Below, piece after piece: positions 49,054 to 57,716 of a DNA stretch of 64,000 bases. The stretch lies in NCBI GenBank assembly GCA_002722455.1, contig PBMB01000017.1, positions 1 through 64,000 of the forward strand, read 5' to 3'. The notes under the pieces are model-generated. The model saw nothing but the letters and a program-made list of their open reading frames with translations, was not told where the DNA came from and ran no database searches. The stretch comes from Chloroflexota bacterium (GTDB lineage: Bacteria; Chloroflexota; Dehalococcoidia; Lucifugimonadales; GCA-2722455). Each line of letters begins with the position of its first letter. Positions within the stretch are counted from its first letter, which is position 1. The position numbers and the translations under genes were made by a program.

Positions 49054-49818
49054 ATGGATTCTTTTAATCTTAACAATAAAGTTGCTCTAATTACCGGTGG
49101 TAATGGTGGTATAGGCCTGGGTATCGCAAAAGGTTTGGCCCTCAGTGGTGCAACTGTTGTAATTTCAGGAAGAAATAATTCCAAAACATCACAGGCTTTA
49201 TCATGGAAAAGTTCAACTAATAAATCATTAGATTCTTCAATTAACATGGATGTCACTAATGAAAAATCTATCGTAGAAGGAATTCAATTAATTAAAGAGA
49301 AATTTGGGAAAATTGATATATTAGTAAATAATGCTGGAATAAATATACGTAAAGCTCCTGAACAATATAATCTATCTGAATGGAACTCAATAATTTCGAC
49401 TAATCTTACCGGTGTGTTTCTATGCTGTCAAAAAGTATATCCTTTAATGGCTACTGCTGGGCATGGAAAAATAATCAATATAGGATCAATGACATCAGTT
49501 TTAGGTATCGGAGTTACAGCAGCATATTCATCATCTAAAGGTGGTGTAGTTCAATTAACAAAAAGCCTTGCTTTAGCGTGGGCAAAAGATAATATTCAAG
49601 TAAATACAATTCTACCAGGATGGATTGAGACTGATCTAACTGCTCCCCTGCAAGCAACTGACCCTATACGATATAGCTCAATTACAAATCGTATACCTGC
49701 TCAACGTTGGGGACAACCTGATGACCTAGTTGGGGCAGCAATCTTTCTCTCTAGTAAAGCATCTGATTATGTTACAGGAATTTCACTACCTGTAGATGGT
49801 GGCTATTTATCATCCTAA
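49054..49818 (+). CDS. SDR-family oxidoreductase
   Basis: A 254-residue classical short-chain dehydrogenase. TGGNGGIG at 14-21 binds NAD(P), NNAGINI follows, and the catalytic YSSSK is near residue 159 with the upstream serine in INIGSMTSV. The PGWIETDLT and SDYVTGISLPVDGGY blocks match FabG, gluconate 5-dehydrogenase and related sugar or acyl dehydrogenases. The exact substrate is open. It starts 14 bp after the Asp-box lipoprotein. Confidence 0.9.
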   Translation: MDSFNLNNKVALITGGNGGIGLGIAKGLALSGATVVISGRNNSKTSQALSWKSSTNKSLDSSINMDVTNEKSIVEGIQLIKEKFGKIDILVNNAGINIRKAPEQYNLSEWNSIISTNLTGVFLCCQKVYPLMATAGHGKIINIGSMTSVLGIGVTAAYSSSKGGVVQLTKSLALAWAKDNIQVNTILPGWIETDLTAPLQATDPIRYSSITNRIPAQRWGQPDDLVGAAIFLSSKASDYVTGISLPVDGGYLSS

Positions 49819-49833
49819 AGGTTGAATTACAAT

Positions 49834-50667
49834 TTAGCCAACAGACGGGATTTTCCCTTCATTCAAACTACCTGTTCTATATCCTTCAGGATCTAACGAT
49901 ACATCTTTAAATCCCAATTTCTTGAAATATCTAGTTACTGAATTCTTAGTTGTAGAATTCAGCAGTTTTGGAAAATTAATCGGTTCTACTTCAATACGTG
50001 CTAATTCTCCATAATGCCTTACTCGTACTACATCAATCCCTAAATTTTTGATGTACTTTTCAGCTTGCTCTATTTGTGAAAGTACATCAACAGAAACTTC
50101 TTTCCCATAAGGGATTCTTGAAGCTAAACATGGCTGGGCTGGCTTATTAAAAGTTGGTAAAGATAATTCTCTAGACAACAATCTGATATCGACTTTTCGT
50201 AAAGAAACTTCGATTAAGGGGCTACGTACACCAAAGTCATTGGCTGCATTCATCCCTGGTCTGTAATCACCCAAATCATCTACATTAGCACCATTTACAA
50301 TATATTTCAGCTGTCTATCTTCAGCGATCTTAATTAAATCTTGGTATAATTCTTGCTTACAGTAATAACATCTTTTTAAATCATTAACTTTATAATTAGG
50401 ATTTTTGAGCTCATTGGTCTCAATAACAAGATGGTTCATCCTGTTCTTTTTTGCAATAGACATTGCTAATTTTAATTCATCTTCAGCTAATGAAGGAGAT
50501 TTTGCAGTGACTACTAATGCACGATCACCCAGTGTATCTGTAGCAACTTTTGCCAAAAAGGTACTATCTACTCCCCCAGAGTATGCAACTACTATAGAAT
50601 GCATTTCAGAAAGAAGTTTTTTTAATTCAATTAGTTTGTTATTTACTGAAAAAACAGAAGTTCCCAA
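49834..50667 (-). CDS. larE: ATP-dependent sacrificial sulfur transferase LarE
   Basis: A 277-residue PP-loop enzyme of nickel-pincer nucleotide synthesis. It activates the pyridinium dicarboxylate mononucleotide and gives up sulfur from its own cysteine. SGGVDST near residue 30 is the PP-loop, DLKRCYYCK lies near 112, and PCLASRIPYG near 178 holds the cysteine equivalent to the sacrificial Cys176 of Lactobacillus. A GTG at 50673 opens the frame earlier, but GAGG at 50676-50673 fits a TTG start at 50667 better. It is divergent from the F420-type oxidoreductase and larB. Confidence 0.92.
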   Translation of the reverse strand: MGTSVFSVNNKLIELKKLLSEMHSIVVAYSGGVDSTFLAKVATDTLGDRALVVTAKSPSLAEDELKLAMSIAKKNRMNHLVIETNELKNPNYKVNDLKRCYYCKQELYQDLIKIAEDRQLKYIVNGANVDDLGDYRPGMNAANDFGVRSPLIEVSLRKVDIRLLSRELSLPTFNKPAQPCLASRIPYGKEVSVDVLSQIEQAEKYIKNLGIDVVRVRHYGELARIEVEPINFPKLLNSTTKNSVTRYFKKLGFKDVSLDPEGYRTGSLNEGKIPSVG

Positions 50668-50861
50668 ACACACCTCGTTTATTAAATCATATAGTTATTT
50701 TATTACTTTTTAAAGATAATTTGAAACATGCTTTTTGTTATGTCATTTCAATTGACCAGTCTTTACGAGCTATGATTCGTTATCTATACTTTAATTTAAA
50801 AAAATCTCATGCAGAAAAAACTAACAACTTAATTAGATAATCTAATTATCGAAAGGTAAAA

Positions 50862-51311
50862 ATGAAGGACTATATACCAAGTCCAAGAAAATGGGTCGCT
50901 GACCAGGTTGATTTATATGAAAAAAGTGGAGGTACTGAAGGCATAACTCTAAGGGATACAGGTCTGCCTTGTATTATAATTACCCATATAGGTTGGAAAA
51001 CAGGAGCTATAAGAAAAACACCTGTAATGACTGTTAAAGATGGTTCAAACTATGTACTAGTTGCATCAATTGGGGGAGCTCCAAAAAACCCATTGTGGTA
51101 TTATAATTTAAAGAAAAATCCTTTAGTTGAAATACGAGACAGAACTAACGTTTATAATATGAAAGTTCGGGAAGTACATGACCAAGAAGAACGCCAGCGT
51201 CTTTGGTCCTTAGCTGTTTTGGCATATCCTCCCTATAAAAATTATCAAGAAAGAACAGAAAGATTAATTCCTGTATTTATTGCTGAGCTACTTGAAGGAG
51301 AAGAAAAATAG
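50862..51311 (+). CDS. deazaflavin (F420)-dependent nitroreductase family protein
   Basis: A 149-residue Ddn-type split beta-barrel protein (DUF385). Signature blocks are ITHIGWKTGAIRKTPVM, YVLVASIGGAPKNPLWYYN and the L-x-x-NP motif. Members bind F420 and reduce various substrates, implying that this organism makes F420. A ribosome site AAAGGT lies before the ATG. Its stop overlaps by four bases with the apparent start of larB. Confidence 0.9.
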   Translation: MKDYIPSPRKWVADQVDLYEKSGGTEGITLRDTGLPCIIITHIGWKTGAIRKTPVMTVKDGSNYVLVASIGGAPKNPLWYYNLKKNPLVEIRDRTNVYNMKVREVHDQEERQRLWSLAVLAYPPYKNYQERTERLIPVFIAELLEGEEK

Positions 51312-52057
51312 ACGAATCAACACTGCGTCAACTACTCGATAATCTCCTGGAAGGTAACACTACAATTGACTCTGTCATAACAGAATTAAAAAAATTACCT
51401 TATCAAGATTTAGAATTTGCAAAAATTGACACGCATAGAACGCTTAGAAAAGGTGCACCTGAAGTAATATTTGGAATAAATAAGACTCCAGATCAAATTA
51501 CTTCTATAGCACTCAATATACTTGAATCTGATGATTGTGTATTAATTACAAGAACCAATAAAGATGCATTCACATTGTTGAAAAATAAAATTCATGATGC
51601 AACTTTCAATGAACTTGGGAAATACATTATTGTAGATAGAAGACCTAAGAAAAAGTTAACGCCTGGAATTACAGTTGTTACAGCAGGTACAGGAGATATT
51701 CCTATTGCCCTAGAAGCTATTGCAACATGTAAATTAATGGGATGTAGTGCAAATCAAATCACCGATGTAGGGGTGGCAGGTATACATAGACTTTTCAATA
51801 AACTCCATGAACTGCTTGAATCAAAAGTTATTATTACAATTGCCGGAATGGATGGAGTCCTTCCTTCAGTTATAACAGGATTAGTTGATGCTCCTGTAAT
51901 ATGTGTCCCAACAAGCGTTGGATATGGCGCACATTTTGAAGGACTAGCACCACTTCTAACTATGCTAAATAATTGTTCACCAGGATCTGCTGTAGTAAAT
52001 ATTGATAATGGATTTGGAGCTGGATATATAGCCTCAATAATCAATACAAAATCTTAA
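51308..52057 (+). CDS. larB: nickel-pincer cofactor biosynthesis protein LarB, apparent AUA start
   Basis: LarB carboxylates and hydrolyses nicotinate adenine dinucleotide, the first step of pincer synthesis. The C-terminal AIR-carboxylase-like domain (VVTAGTGDIPIALEA, TDVGVAGIHRL, ITIAGMDGVLPSVI, VPTSVGYGAHFEG) is complete. In-frame sequence upstream of the first ATG (51575) encodes the expected N-terminal domain (DESTLRQLLDNLLEG, then KIDTHRTLRKGAPEVIFG), so the true gene begins near 51308. The codon there is ATA, in ATAG overlapping the previous TAG, with GGAG 7 nt upstream. The resulting 249 residues match the usual length. No ATG, GTG or TTG is available between 51296 and 51566 in this frame. 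Confidence 0.88.
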   Translation: MDESTLRQLLDNLLEGNTTIDSVITELKKLPYQDLEFAKIDTHRTLRKGAPEVIFGINKTPDQITSIALNILESDDCVLITRTNKDAFTLLKNKIHDATFNELGKYIIVDRRPKKKLTPGITVVTAGTGDIPIALEAIATCKLMGCSANQITDVGVAGIHRLFNKLHELLESKVIITIAGMDGVLPSVITGLVDAPVICVPTSVGYGAHFEGLAPLLTMLNNCSPGSAVVNIDNGFGAGYIASIINTKS

Positions 52058-52074
52058 AATAAAATCAATTCTAT

Positions 52075-52962
52075 TTACGTAATTTTTGAATAGAATTCTT
52101 GAATCCCTTTAATTCCTGTATCTAACCCAAAAAGAGCTCCAGCTGCAGGACCATTTTTATCGCGATTATCACCACCAATAGATGTAACAAACATATCTGT
52201 CATATTGCTTCCTCCAAAAGCCACACTTGTAACCTTTTTTGCAGGAAATTCAATAGTATGAACTTCTTCTCCAGCTAGATTAAACCTCATTAATTTAGAT
52301 CCCCCAGCACTTGCTGACCAAATAAATCCCTCCGAATCAACAGTCATACCATCAGGCATACCATCTCCTTCACCAAATTCAACAAAAGTTTTCCGATTAG
52401 ATATCTGTCCTGTACTGAGATCATAATCAAATTGATAAATTTTATAATCTAACGTTTCTGTATAATACAAAGTCTTTTGATCTAAACTAAAACCCATACC
52501 ATTAGGAATCGTAACACCTTTAATCAATGGAGTTAATTTTCTGTCTAAATCAAAACTATACAATGTACCAGGAGGTTCAGTGTTCCCCGAAGAATTTAAT
52601 GCCATAGTACCGCACAAAACTCGTCCTACAGGATCTGCTACTACATCGTTGAACCTATTGCCTTTTTCTGTTGAAATACGATCAGAAATTATGCTTAAAT
52701 CTTTACCGTTTTTCAGAATCCCAATCCTACCTTCTTCCATAAAAAGTAATAATGCCCCATCCTCTTGTATAGTCAGTCCACCAATATTTTCTGATCCCTG
52801 GAAAAATAATCCATGACTATGGTTAATGGGGTTATACCAAAAAATTTGACTCCTAACTATATCTACCCAATATAATAATTTATCTAACGCATGCCATATA
52901 GGCCCTTCTCCTACGATATTCATATAATCAGCAATGATTTTAGGCGAACTTGAGTTTTTCAT
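52075..52962 (-). CDS. SMP-30 / gluconolactonase family protein
   Basis: A 295-residue six-bladed propeller of the SMP-30/LRE group. The metal ligands expected in the family are visible: E19 in GEGPIWH, the asparagine in IPNGMGFSLD and the aspartate in PDGMTVDSEG. Such enzymes hydrolyse sugar lactones with Ca or Zn. GAGGT precedes the ATG. It could work with the SDR dehydrogenase at 49054 in sugar-acid breakdown; that link is inferred. Confidence 0.9.
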   Translation of the reverse strand: MKNSSSPKIIADYMNIVGEGPIWHALDKLLYWVDIVRSQIFWYNPINHSHGLFFQGSENIGGLTIQEDGALLLFMEEGRIGILKNGKDLSIISDRISTEKGNRFNDVVADPVGRVLCGTMALNSSGNTEPPGTLYSFDLDRKLTPLIKGVTIPNGMGFSLDQKTLYYTETLDYKIYQFDYDLSTGQISNRKTFVEFGEGDGMPDGMTVDSEGFIWSASAGGSKLMRFNLAGEEVHTIEFPAKKVTSVAFGGSNMTDMFVTSIGGDNRDKNGPAAGALFGLDTGIKGIQEFYSKIT

Positions 52963-53013
52963 AATTAATACCTCTATATTTCTAACATTATCCTAAGAAT
53001 TATTTAGATTTTC

Positions 53014-53808
53014 CTAATTTATTTCTGACTTAGCCTGATTCCAAAACTCTTCTTGTTCAATCTGAGAATATTCTGATAAATCTTTACCTAATATTTTAGC
53101 TGCATTTTCCATAAACACAAATCGTTTAAAAAATTTCTCATTAGCTTTTCTTAAAACAGTCTCAGCATCTAATTGCTTCCATCGTATAAAATTTATCAAA
53201 GCAAACAGTAAATCCCCTAATTCTGATTCTAATTCACTTACATTTGATACATTATTAACTTCTTTAACCTCTTCTCCAATCTTATCAATTACTCCATCAA
53301 TTTCTATCCAATCAAAACCAACTTGTGCAGCTCTGTTCTGAATTAATTGAGATAAAGACAAAGCTGGATGCTCTGTAGAAATTTGACCCAAAATAGATTC
53401 GTGAGTTTTACTTGATTTCTCCAAACGTTTACGATTATGCCAATTAGATTCAATTTCTTTTAAGCTCAACTCTTTTTTATTATCAAAAACATGAGGATGT
53501 CGGTTAATCAGTTTATCAATTTGAAAAGAAAATATACTGGAAAAATCAATAGAATATGCTTCAGATATAATGGTAATATAAAAAATCATACTAGTCATTA
53601 CATCACCTAATTCTTCTTTAATAGCTTTAATATCTTTGAGATTTACAGCATCAACTAATTCATAATATTCTTCTAATAAATATTTCTTTTCATCACTAAT
53701 CGTACGATTTTGGTCCCACTTACATCCATCTTCACTACGTAAATATGTGATTAATTTAGCCAATCCATCAAACGTAGAAGGGAATTTAGTATTATAATTA
53801 TTACTCAT
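53014..53808 (-). CDS. mazG: nucleoside triphosphate pyrophosphohydrolase MazG
   Basis: A 264-residue protein with two MazG helical domains. The first holds CKWDQNRTISDEKKYLLEE and EELGDVM, the second EIDGVIDKIGEEVKEV and ELGDLLFALINF. It hydrolyses NTPs to NMPs and pyrophosphate as housecleaning, and in some bacteria lowers ppGpp. Length equals that of E. coli MazG. It sits in a minus-strand pair with the SMP-30 gene downstream. Confidence 0.93.
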   Translation of the reverse strand: MSNNYNTKFPSTFDGLAKLITYLRSEDGCKWDQNRTISDEKKYLLEEYYELVDAVNLKDIKAIKEELGDVMTSMIFYITIISEAYSIDFSSIFSFQIDKLINRHPHVFDNKKELSLKEIESNWHNRKRLEKSSKTHESILGQISTEHPALSLSQLIQNRAAQVGFDWIEIDGVIDKIGEEVKEVNNVSNVSELESELGDLLFALINFIRWKQLDAETVLRKANEKFFKRFVFMENAAKILGKDLSEYSQIEQEEFWNQAKSEIN

Positions 53809-53860
53809 AACTTTAAATCCTTAATAACTTAATAAATAAAATAGGTATATAAACAAAATA

Positions 53861-54577
53861 ATGATTCGAAATAAATACTTTCAAGTTATAGCCCAATATA
53901 TAGTCATTTTAATTATTCCAATCTTTCTTATCACACTTAATGCCCGTATTGTAATCAATTCTTCCTCACTTTATCACTATGGTTTCGAAAAATATTCAAT
54001 CACTGATATAACGAGAATTTCTCATCAAGATTTAATGAGTGTTTCAGAATCTATTCGAGATTATTTTAATAATGCTGAAGAATTTCTCTATGTCTCAACT
54101 GTAGTTAATAATATTAAAGTATATAGTCTTTATAACGATCGTGAAATCCAGCATATGGTTGACGTTAAAAAATTAATTCAATCAAGTTATCTCATTTTAA
54201 ACATATCTACTATCTTGCTTTTGCTAATGCTAATATTCACCATCTTCAAACACAGGAAAAAAATAGTAAATACAATTTACCCAATCAGTGCTCTGATTAA
54301 ATATGGGAGTATTTTAACTATATCTATCATACTTATATTAACAACCCTATCATTCTTTGATTTTGAGACTGTTTTTTATCAATTTCATATACTTAGTTTT
54401 AGTAATGATCTCTGGCAACTTGATCCATCTCGAGATTATCTAATTGCGATGTTTCCTACAGGATTCTTTTTTGACACAACAATTATTATTGGAGCTATGA
54501 CATTAATTGAAGCAATAATTCTTTTAATCTTTTCATTTTTAATTCCTTTTTTCATTACAAAATACAGACTATCCTGA
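53861..54577 (+). CDS. TIGR01906/DUF1461 family integral membrane protein
   Basis: A 238-residue protein with four predicted membrane segments (about 8-26, 108-128, 146-166 and 210-232). The first loop is large and extracytoplasmic and carries the ISHQDLMSVSESIRDYFNN block; a second loop has SNDLWQLDPSRDYLIAMFP. Both are typical of the family found in Firmicutes and Chloroflexi. The function of the family is unknown to me; no catalytic motif is visible. Confidence 0.78.
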   Translation: MIRNKYFQVIAQYIVILIIPIFLITLNARIVINSSSLYHYGFEKYSITDITRISHQDLMSVSESIRDYFNNAEEFLYVSTVVNNIKVYSLYNDREIQHMVDVKKLIQSSYLILNISTILLLLMLIFTIFKHRKKIVNTIYPISALIKYGSILTISIILILTTLSFFDFETVFYQFHILSFSNDLWQLDPSRDYLIAMFPTGFFFDTTIIIGAMTLIEAIILLIFSFLIPFFITKYRLS

Positions 54578-54653
54578 ATGTTTTAAATTGACGATAATTC
54601 TTACTACTGCTAAAATTTAGCTCAATTGATTAGAACAAATAAATCTTCTGCAA

Positions 54654-55415
54654 ATGAATAACATTAACTTAGATTTTTCACCTGATGTTGAAGTCTTTGA
54701 TGCAAATATTTCAATTGGAAGACGTCATAATCGAAGAATGCCGGTTGACACAACAACACAAGCTATAGAATGTTTAAAACGGGCAGGAGTTTCAAAGGCT
54801 TTAACGTTTTCAACTCATTCACTTTATGTCGATGCCCAATCCGGAAATAATAATTTGATTTCTATAACTCAAAATTCTAATTATCTTGTTCCTCAATTAG
54901 TATGTAATCCTGGATTTGAATCCTTTGAAAATTTCACGTCAATTTGTACGAAATTTGATATCCGCTCAATTAGAATGGCTCCAAAACTTCATGATTATCC
55001 ATTCCAACATTGGATGATTGACTCTTGGATTAATTGGTTTAAAAAAAAGAAAATATCAATTTGGATTTCAGTTTGGGAAGTAAATCCCTCAGAGCTTTAT
55101 CAAGTAATTGCTGAAAACCAAGATGTAAGTTTTGTTTTAACTGAAGCTCATTACCGTCAATCGAAATGGGTTCTACAACTGTTGAAAAAACTTAAAAATA
55201 CATATATAGAATTATCGCGTTGGGCTCTCACAGACGGAATATCTTTATTGCTAGATAATATCGATGAAAAACGTATCCTGTTTGGATCAAGATTCCCTGA
55301 TTCTCCAATTTCTCCTCAATTATACTTTCTTCATAACTGTAATTTATCCACTAAAACTTTATCTCTCATTTGTGCTGACAATTTAAAGAGGTTATTACAT
55401 AATGAGAATCATTGA
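54654..55415 (+). CDS. amidohydrolase-fold protein lacking metal ligands
   Basis: A 253-residue relative of the amidohydrolase-2 (TIM-barrel) family. The N-terminal HxH that starts active members is absent (VFDANISIG instead of DxHxHxG), and the catalytic aspartate of the YGSDxP motif is arginine (FGSRFPDSP). It overlaps by 14 bp the intact family member that follows, so it is best read as a non-catalytic partner or regulator of that enzyme. Substitutions are direct from sequence; the role is inferred. Confidence 0.7.
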   Translation: MNNINLDFSPDVEVFDANISIGRRHNRRMPVDTTTQAIECLKRAGVSKALTFSTHSLYVDAQSGNNNLISITQNSNYLVPQLVCNPGFESFENFTSICTKFDIRSIRMAPKLHDYPFQHWMIDSWINWFKKKKISIWISVWEVNPSELYQVIAENQDVSFVLTEAHYRQSKWVLQLLKKLKNTYIELSRWALTDGISLLLDNIDEKRILFGSRFPDSPISPQLYFLHNCNLSTKTLSLICADNLKRLLHNENH

Positions 55416-56157
55416 TTTCCATAATCATTTAGGACGTCATGCTGAATTTATGGCAGACGATGAAATAAACCGCTTTTTAAAAATAATGGATGCCTCTGGA
55501 ATAGATCAGGCTTGTATCAACTGTATTTACCATTATTCAGGAGATCATCGAGAAGGAAATAACTATGTATCAGAAATTGTTAAAAAATACCCAGACCGCT
55601 TTATTGGTGTAGCATATGTTTCCCCATTATACCCAGAGGAAGTAATTGATGAATTAAATCGTGCATTTGATGTGCTTAATTTAAAATACTTAAAAATTTA
55701 CCCGAATTATTTACAAAAACCTGTTAATGACCCTTCTTATTTTCCTATTTTTGAATGGGGAAATTCCAGAGAAATCGTAATAATGTGTCATGCTTCCTAT
55801 ATTTTTGATGAACCTCCTTATACAAGACCAAAACTTTTCGTAGAACTTGCAAAACGATTTAATAAGATTAAATGGGTACTTGCTCATTCAGGTAATATGA
55901 AACAAGGACAAATTGAAGCAGTATCAGCTGCTAAACAATGTAATAATATATTTTTAGAAACTGCATCATCTTGGGGAGAACATGGAACTATTGAATATTT
56001 AGTTTCTGAAGCTGGAGAAGATAAAATTTTATATGGATCAGATATGCCTTTACTCGATGCAAGAAACCAAATCGGACGTATAATTACTGCAAATATATCC
56101 AATTCAGCAAAACAAAAAATACTTGGCGAAAATACTGCTAAGTTGTTAAATTTATAA
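55402..56157 (+). CDS. amidohydrolase-2 family metal-dependent hydrolase
   Basis: A 251-residue TIM-barrel enzyme with intact marks: IIDFHNHLGRH (H7 and H9), MCHAS and VLAHSG histidines, and YGSDMPLLD with the active aspartate. The family covers 2-pyrone-4,6-dicarboxylate lactonase, ACMSD-like decarboxylases and other hydrolases of ring compounds or sugar acids, so a catabolic substrate is probable. It starts within the end of the inactive homologue. Confidence 0.85.
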   Translation: MRIIDFHNHLGRHAEFMADDEINRFLKIMDASGIDQACINCIYHYSGDHREGNNYVSEIVKKYPDRFIGVAYVSPLYPEEVIDELNRAFDVLNLKYLKIYPNYLQKPVNDPSYFPIFEWGNSREIVIMCHASYIFDEPPYTRPKLFVELAKRFNKIKWVLAHSGNMKQGQIEAVSAAKQCNNIFLETASSWGEHGTIEYLVSEAGEDKILYGSDMPLLDARNQIGRIITANISNSAKQKILGENTAKLLNL

Positions 56158-56166
56158 ACCTATAAG

Positions 56167-56388
56167 TTAAACTCCGCCAGAACATTGACATCCTCCTGCC
56201 CCACAACAGCCACCAGACATGGGTACAGTATTGGTGTCATTAGAACCATTAGTTGCAAAAACAGAAAACTGTTTTTCTGATTCATGTCCACAAGTAGGAC
56301 ATTTCATTTCTTGATAATTCTCGTATAATGTCAAACGTTTTTCAAATCTATTTGAACAATCCATACAAATATATTCATATATAGGCAT
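56167..56388 (-). CDS. FmdB-family zinc ribbon protein
   Basis: A 73-residue protein. MPIYEYICMDC with C8 and C11 and MKCPTCG with C30 and C33 form a zinc ribbon, as in FmdB-type regulators and many putative regulatory proteins. The tail is Gly/Cys-rich (GGCCGAGGCQC) and could bind metal as well. A further in-frame ATG lies at 56400, but family members begin MPIYEY, so 56388 is chosen. Role unknown. Confidence 0.85.
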   Translation of the reverse strand: MPIYEYICMDCSNRFEKRLTLYENYQEMKCPTCGHESEKQFSVFATNGSNDTNTVPMSGGCCGAGGCQCSGGV

Positions 56389-56455
56389 TTTTACCCACAT
56401 GCTTAACTTAAAAATTTATTATACAATGAACTAAACTTGATCAAAAGTATCTTTT

Positions 56456-57655
56456 ATGAAAACAACAAAACAACACTTAAAAAGCAAAGGTAAATTCGGT
56501 GATTTCGGAGGACAATTTGTTCCTGAAACTTTAATGTTTGCACTAGAAGAACTAGAAGAATCATATAAAAAATATATTACTAATAATGATTTTTTATCAG
56601 ATCTAAATAATTTAGCCAACGAATACATTGGTAGACCAACTCCTCTCTATTTTGCAAAAAACCTTTCAAAACAACTAGGTGGAGCAAATATTTATCTTAA
56701 GCGTGAGGATCTTGCACATACTGGTGCTCATAAAATAAATAATGCTATTGGGCAAGCTCTCTTAGCAAAAAAAATTGGTAAAAATCGAATAATTGCTGAA
56801 ACTGGAGCCGGACAACATGGAGTGGCTACCGCAACCGCATGTGCTCTACTAAATTTAGAATGTATTGTTTATATGGGTGCTAAAGACATAAAAAGGCAGG
56901 CATTAAATGTCTTTCGTATGGAACTCTTAGGAGCAAAAGTGATTCCTGTAATATCTGGTAGCCAAACACTTAAAGATGCCATTAATGAAGCTATTCGTGA
57001 TTGGGTTTCAACAGTTGAAACAACTCATTATTTGATAGGAAGTGCTATAGGGCCACATCCATACCCTAGTATAGTCCGAGATTTCCAATCAGTAATTGGA
57101 AAAGAAGCTCACTCCCAAATAATAGAACGAACAAATACTTTACCTCACTCTGTAATTGCCTGCGTTGGTGGAGGTAGTAACGCAATAGGATTGTTCAGTG
57201 AATTCATCGATAAAAAAAATGTAAATTTAATTGGAGTAGAGGCTGGAGGTAAAGGCATCAATACTTCAGAACATTCTGCTACGCTTGTTAAAGGAGATAT
57301 AGGTGTTTTACACGGTACTAAAACATATTTATTACAAGATAATGATGGACAAATTATTGAAACTCATAGTATTTCCGCTGGATTAGATTACCCAGGAGTA
57401 GGACCAGAACACAGTTTGTTAAAAGATATTAACCGAGCAACATATGTTGCTGTTAATGATGAAGAAGCTTTAGAAGGTTTTAACTTATTGAGCCAAACAG
57501 AAGGTATCATACCTGCACTAGAACCAGCACATGCTATCTATTATGCATCTACTTTGGCTCCTCAACTAAAGAATACTGATACAATTGTTGTTGGGCTAAG
57601 CGGTAGAGGAGATAAAGATATTGAAACCGTGGCAGCTCTAAATAAAGAATCATAG
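56456..57655 (+). CDS. trpB: tryptophan synthase beta chain
   Basis: A 399-residue PLP enzyme joining indole and serine. [16 protein letters not shown] carries the Schiff-base K93, [13 protein letters not shown] follows, GGGSNAIG binds the phosphate and VGPEHS and SGRGDKD close the site. Length and motifs match the TrpB1 type that pairs with TrpA. trpA lies at 13290, 42 kb away, so the usual trpBA coupling is lost. Upstream is the convergent-side FmdB gene; downstream fbp. Confidence 0.96.
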   Translation: MKTTKQHLKSKGKFGDFGGQFVPETLMFALEELEESYKKYITNNDFLSDLNNLANEYIGRPTPLYFAKNLSKQLGGANIYLKREDLAHTGAHKINNAIGQALLAKKIGKNRIIAETGAGQHGVATATACALLNLECIVYMGAKDIKRQALNVFRMELLGAKVIPVISGSQTLKDAINEAIRDWVSTVETTHYLIGSAIGPHPYPSIVRDFQSVIGKEAHSQIIERTNTLPHSVIACVGGGSNAIGLFSEFIDKKNVNLIGVEAGGKGINTSEHSATLVKGDIGVLHGTKTYLLQDNDGQIIETHSISAGLDYPGVGPEHSLLKDINRATYVAVNDEEALEGFNLLSQTEGIIPALEPAHAIYYASTLAPQLKNTDTIVVGLSGRGDKDIETVAALNKES

Positions 57656-57716
57656 TATTCAAGTGAAAAAACTATCAATAGATAGATATTAAGTCTCAGT
57701 GTAAAATAATTCCACG

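Noticed and set aside
54654-56157. The two amidohydrolase genes as one frameshifted gene
   Set aside because: Each is full length with its own N-terminus; they are homologous to each other rather than consecutive halves.
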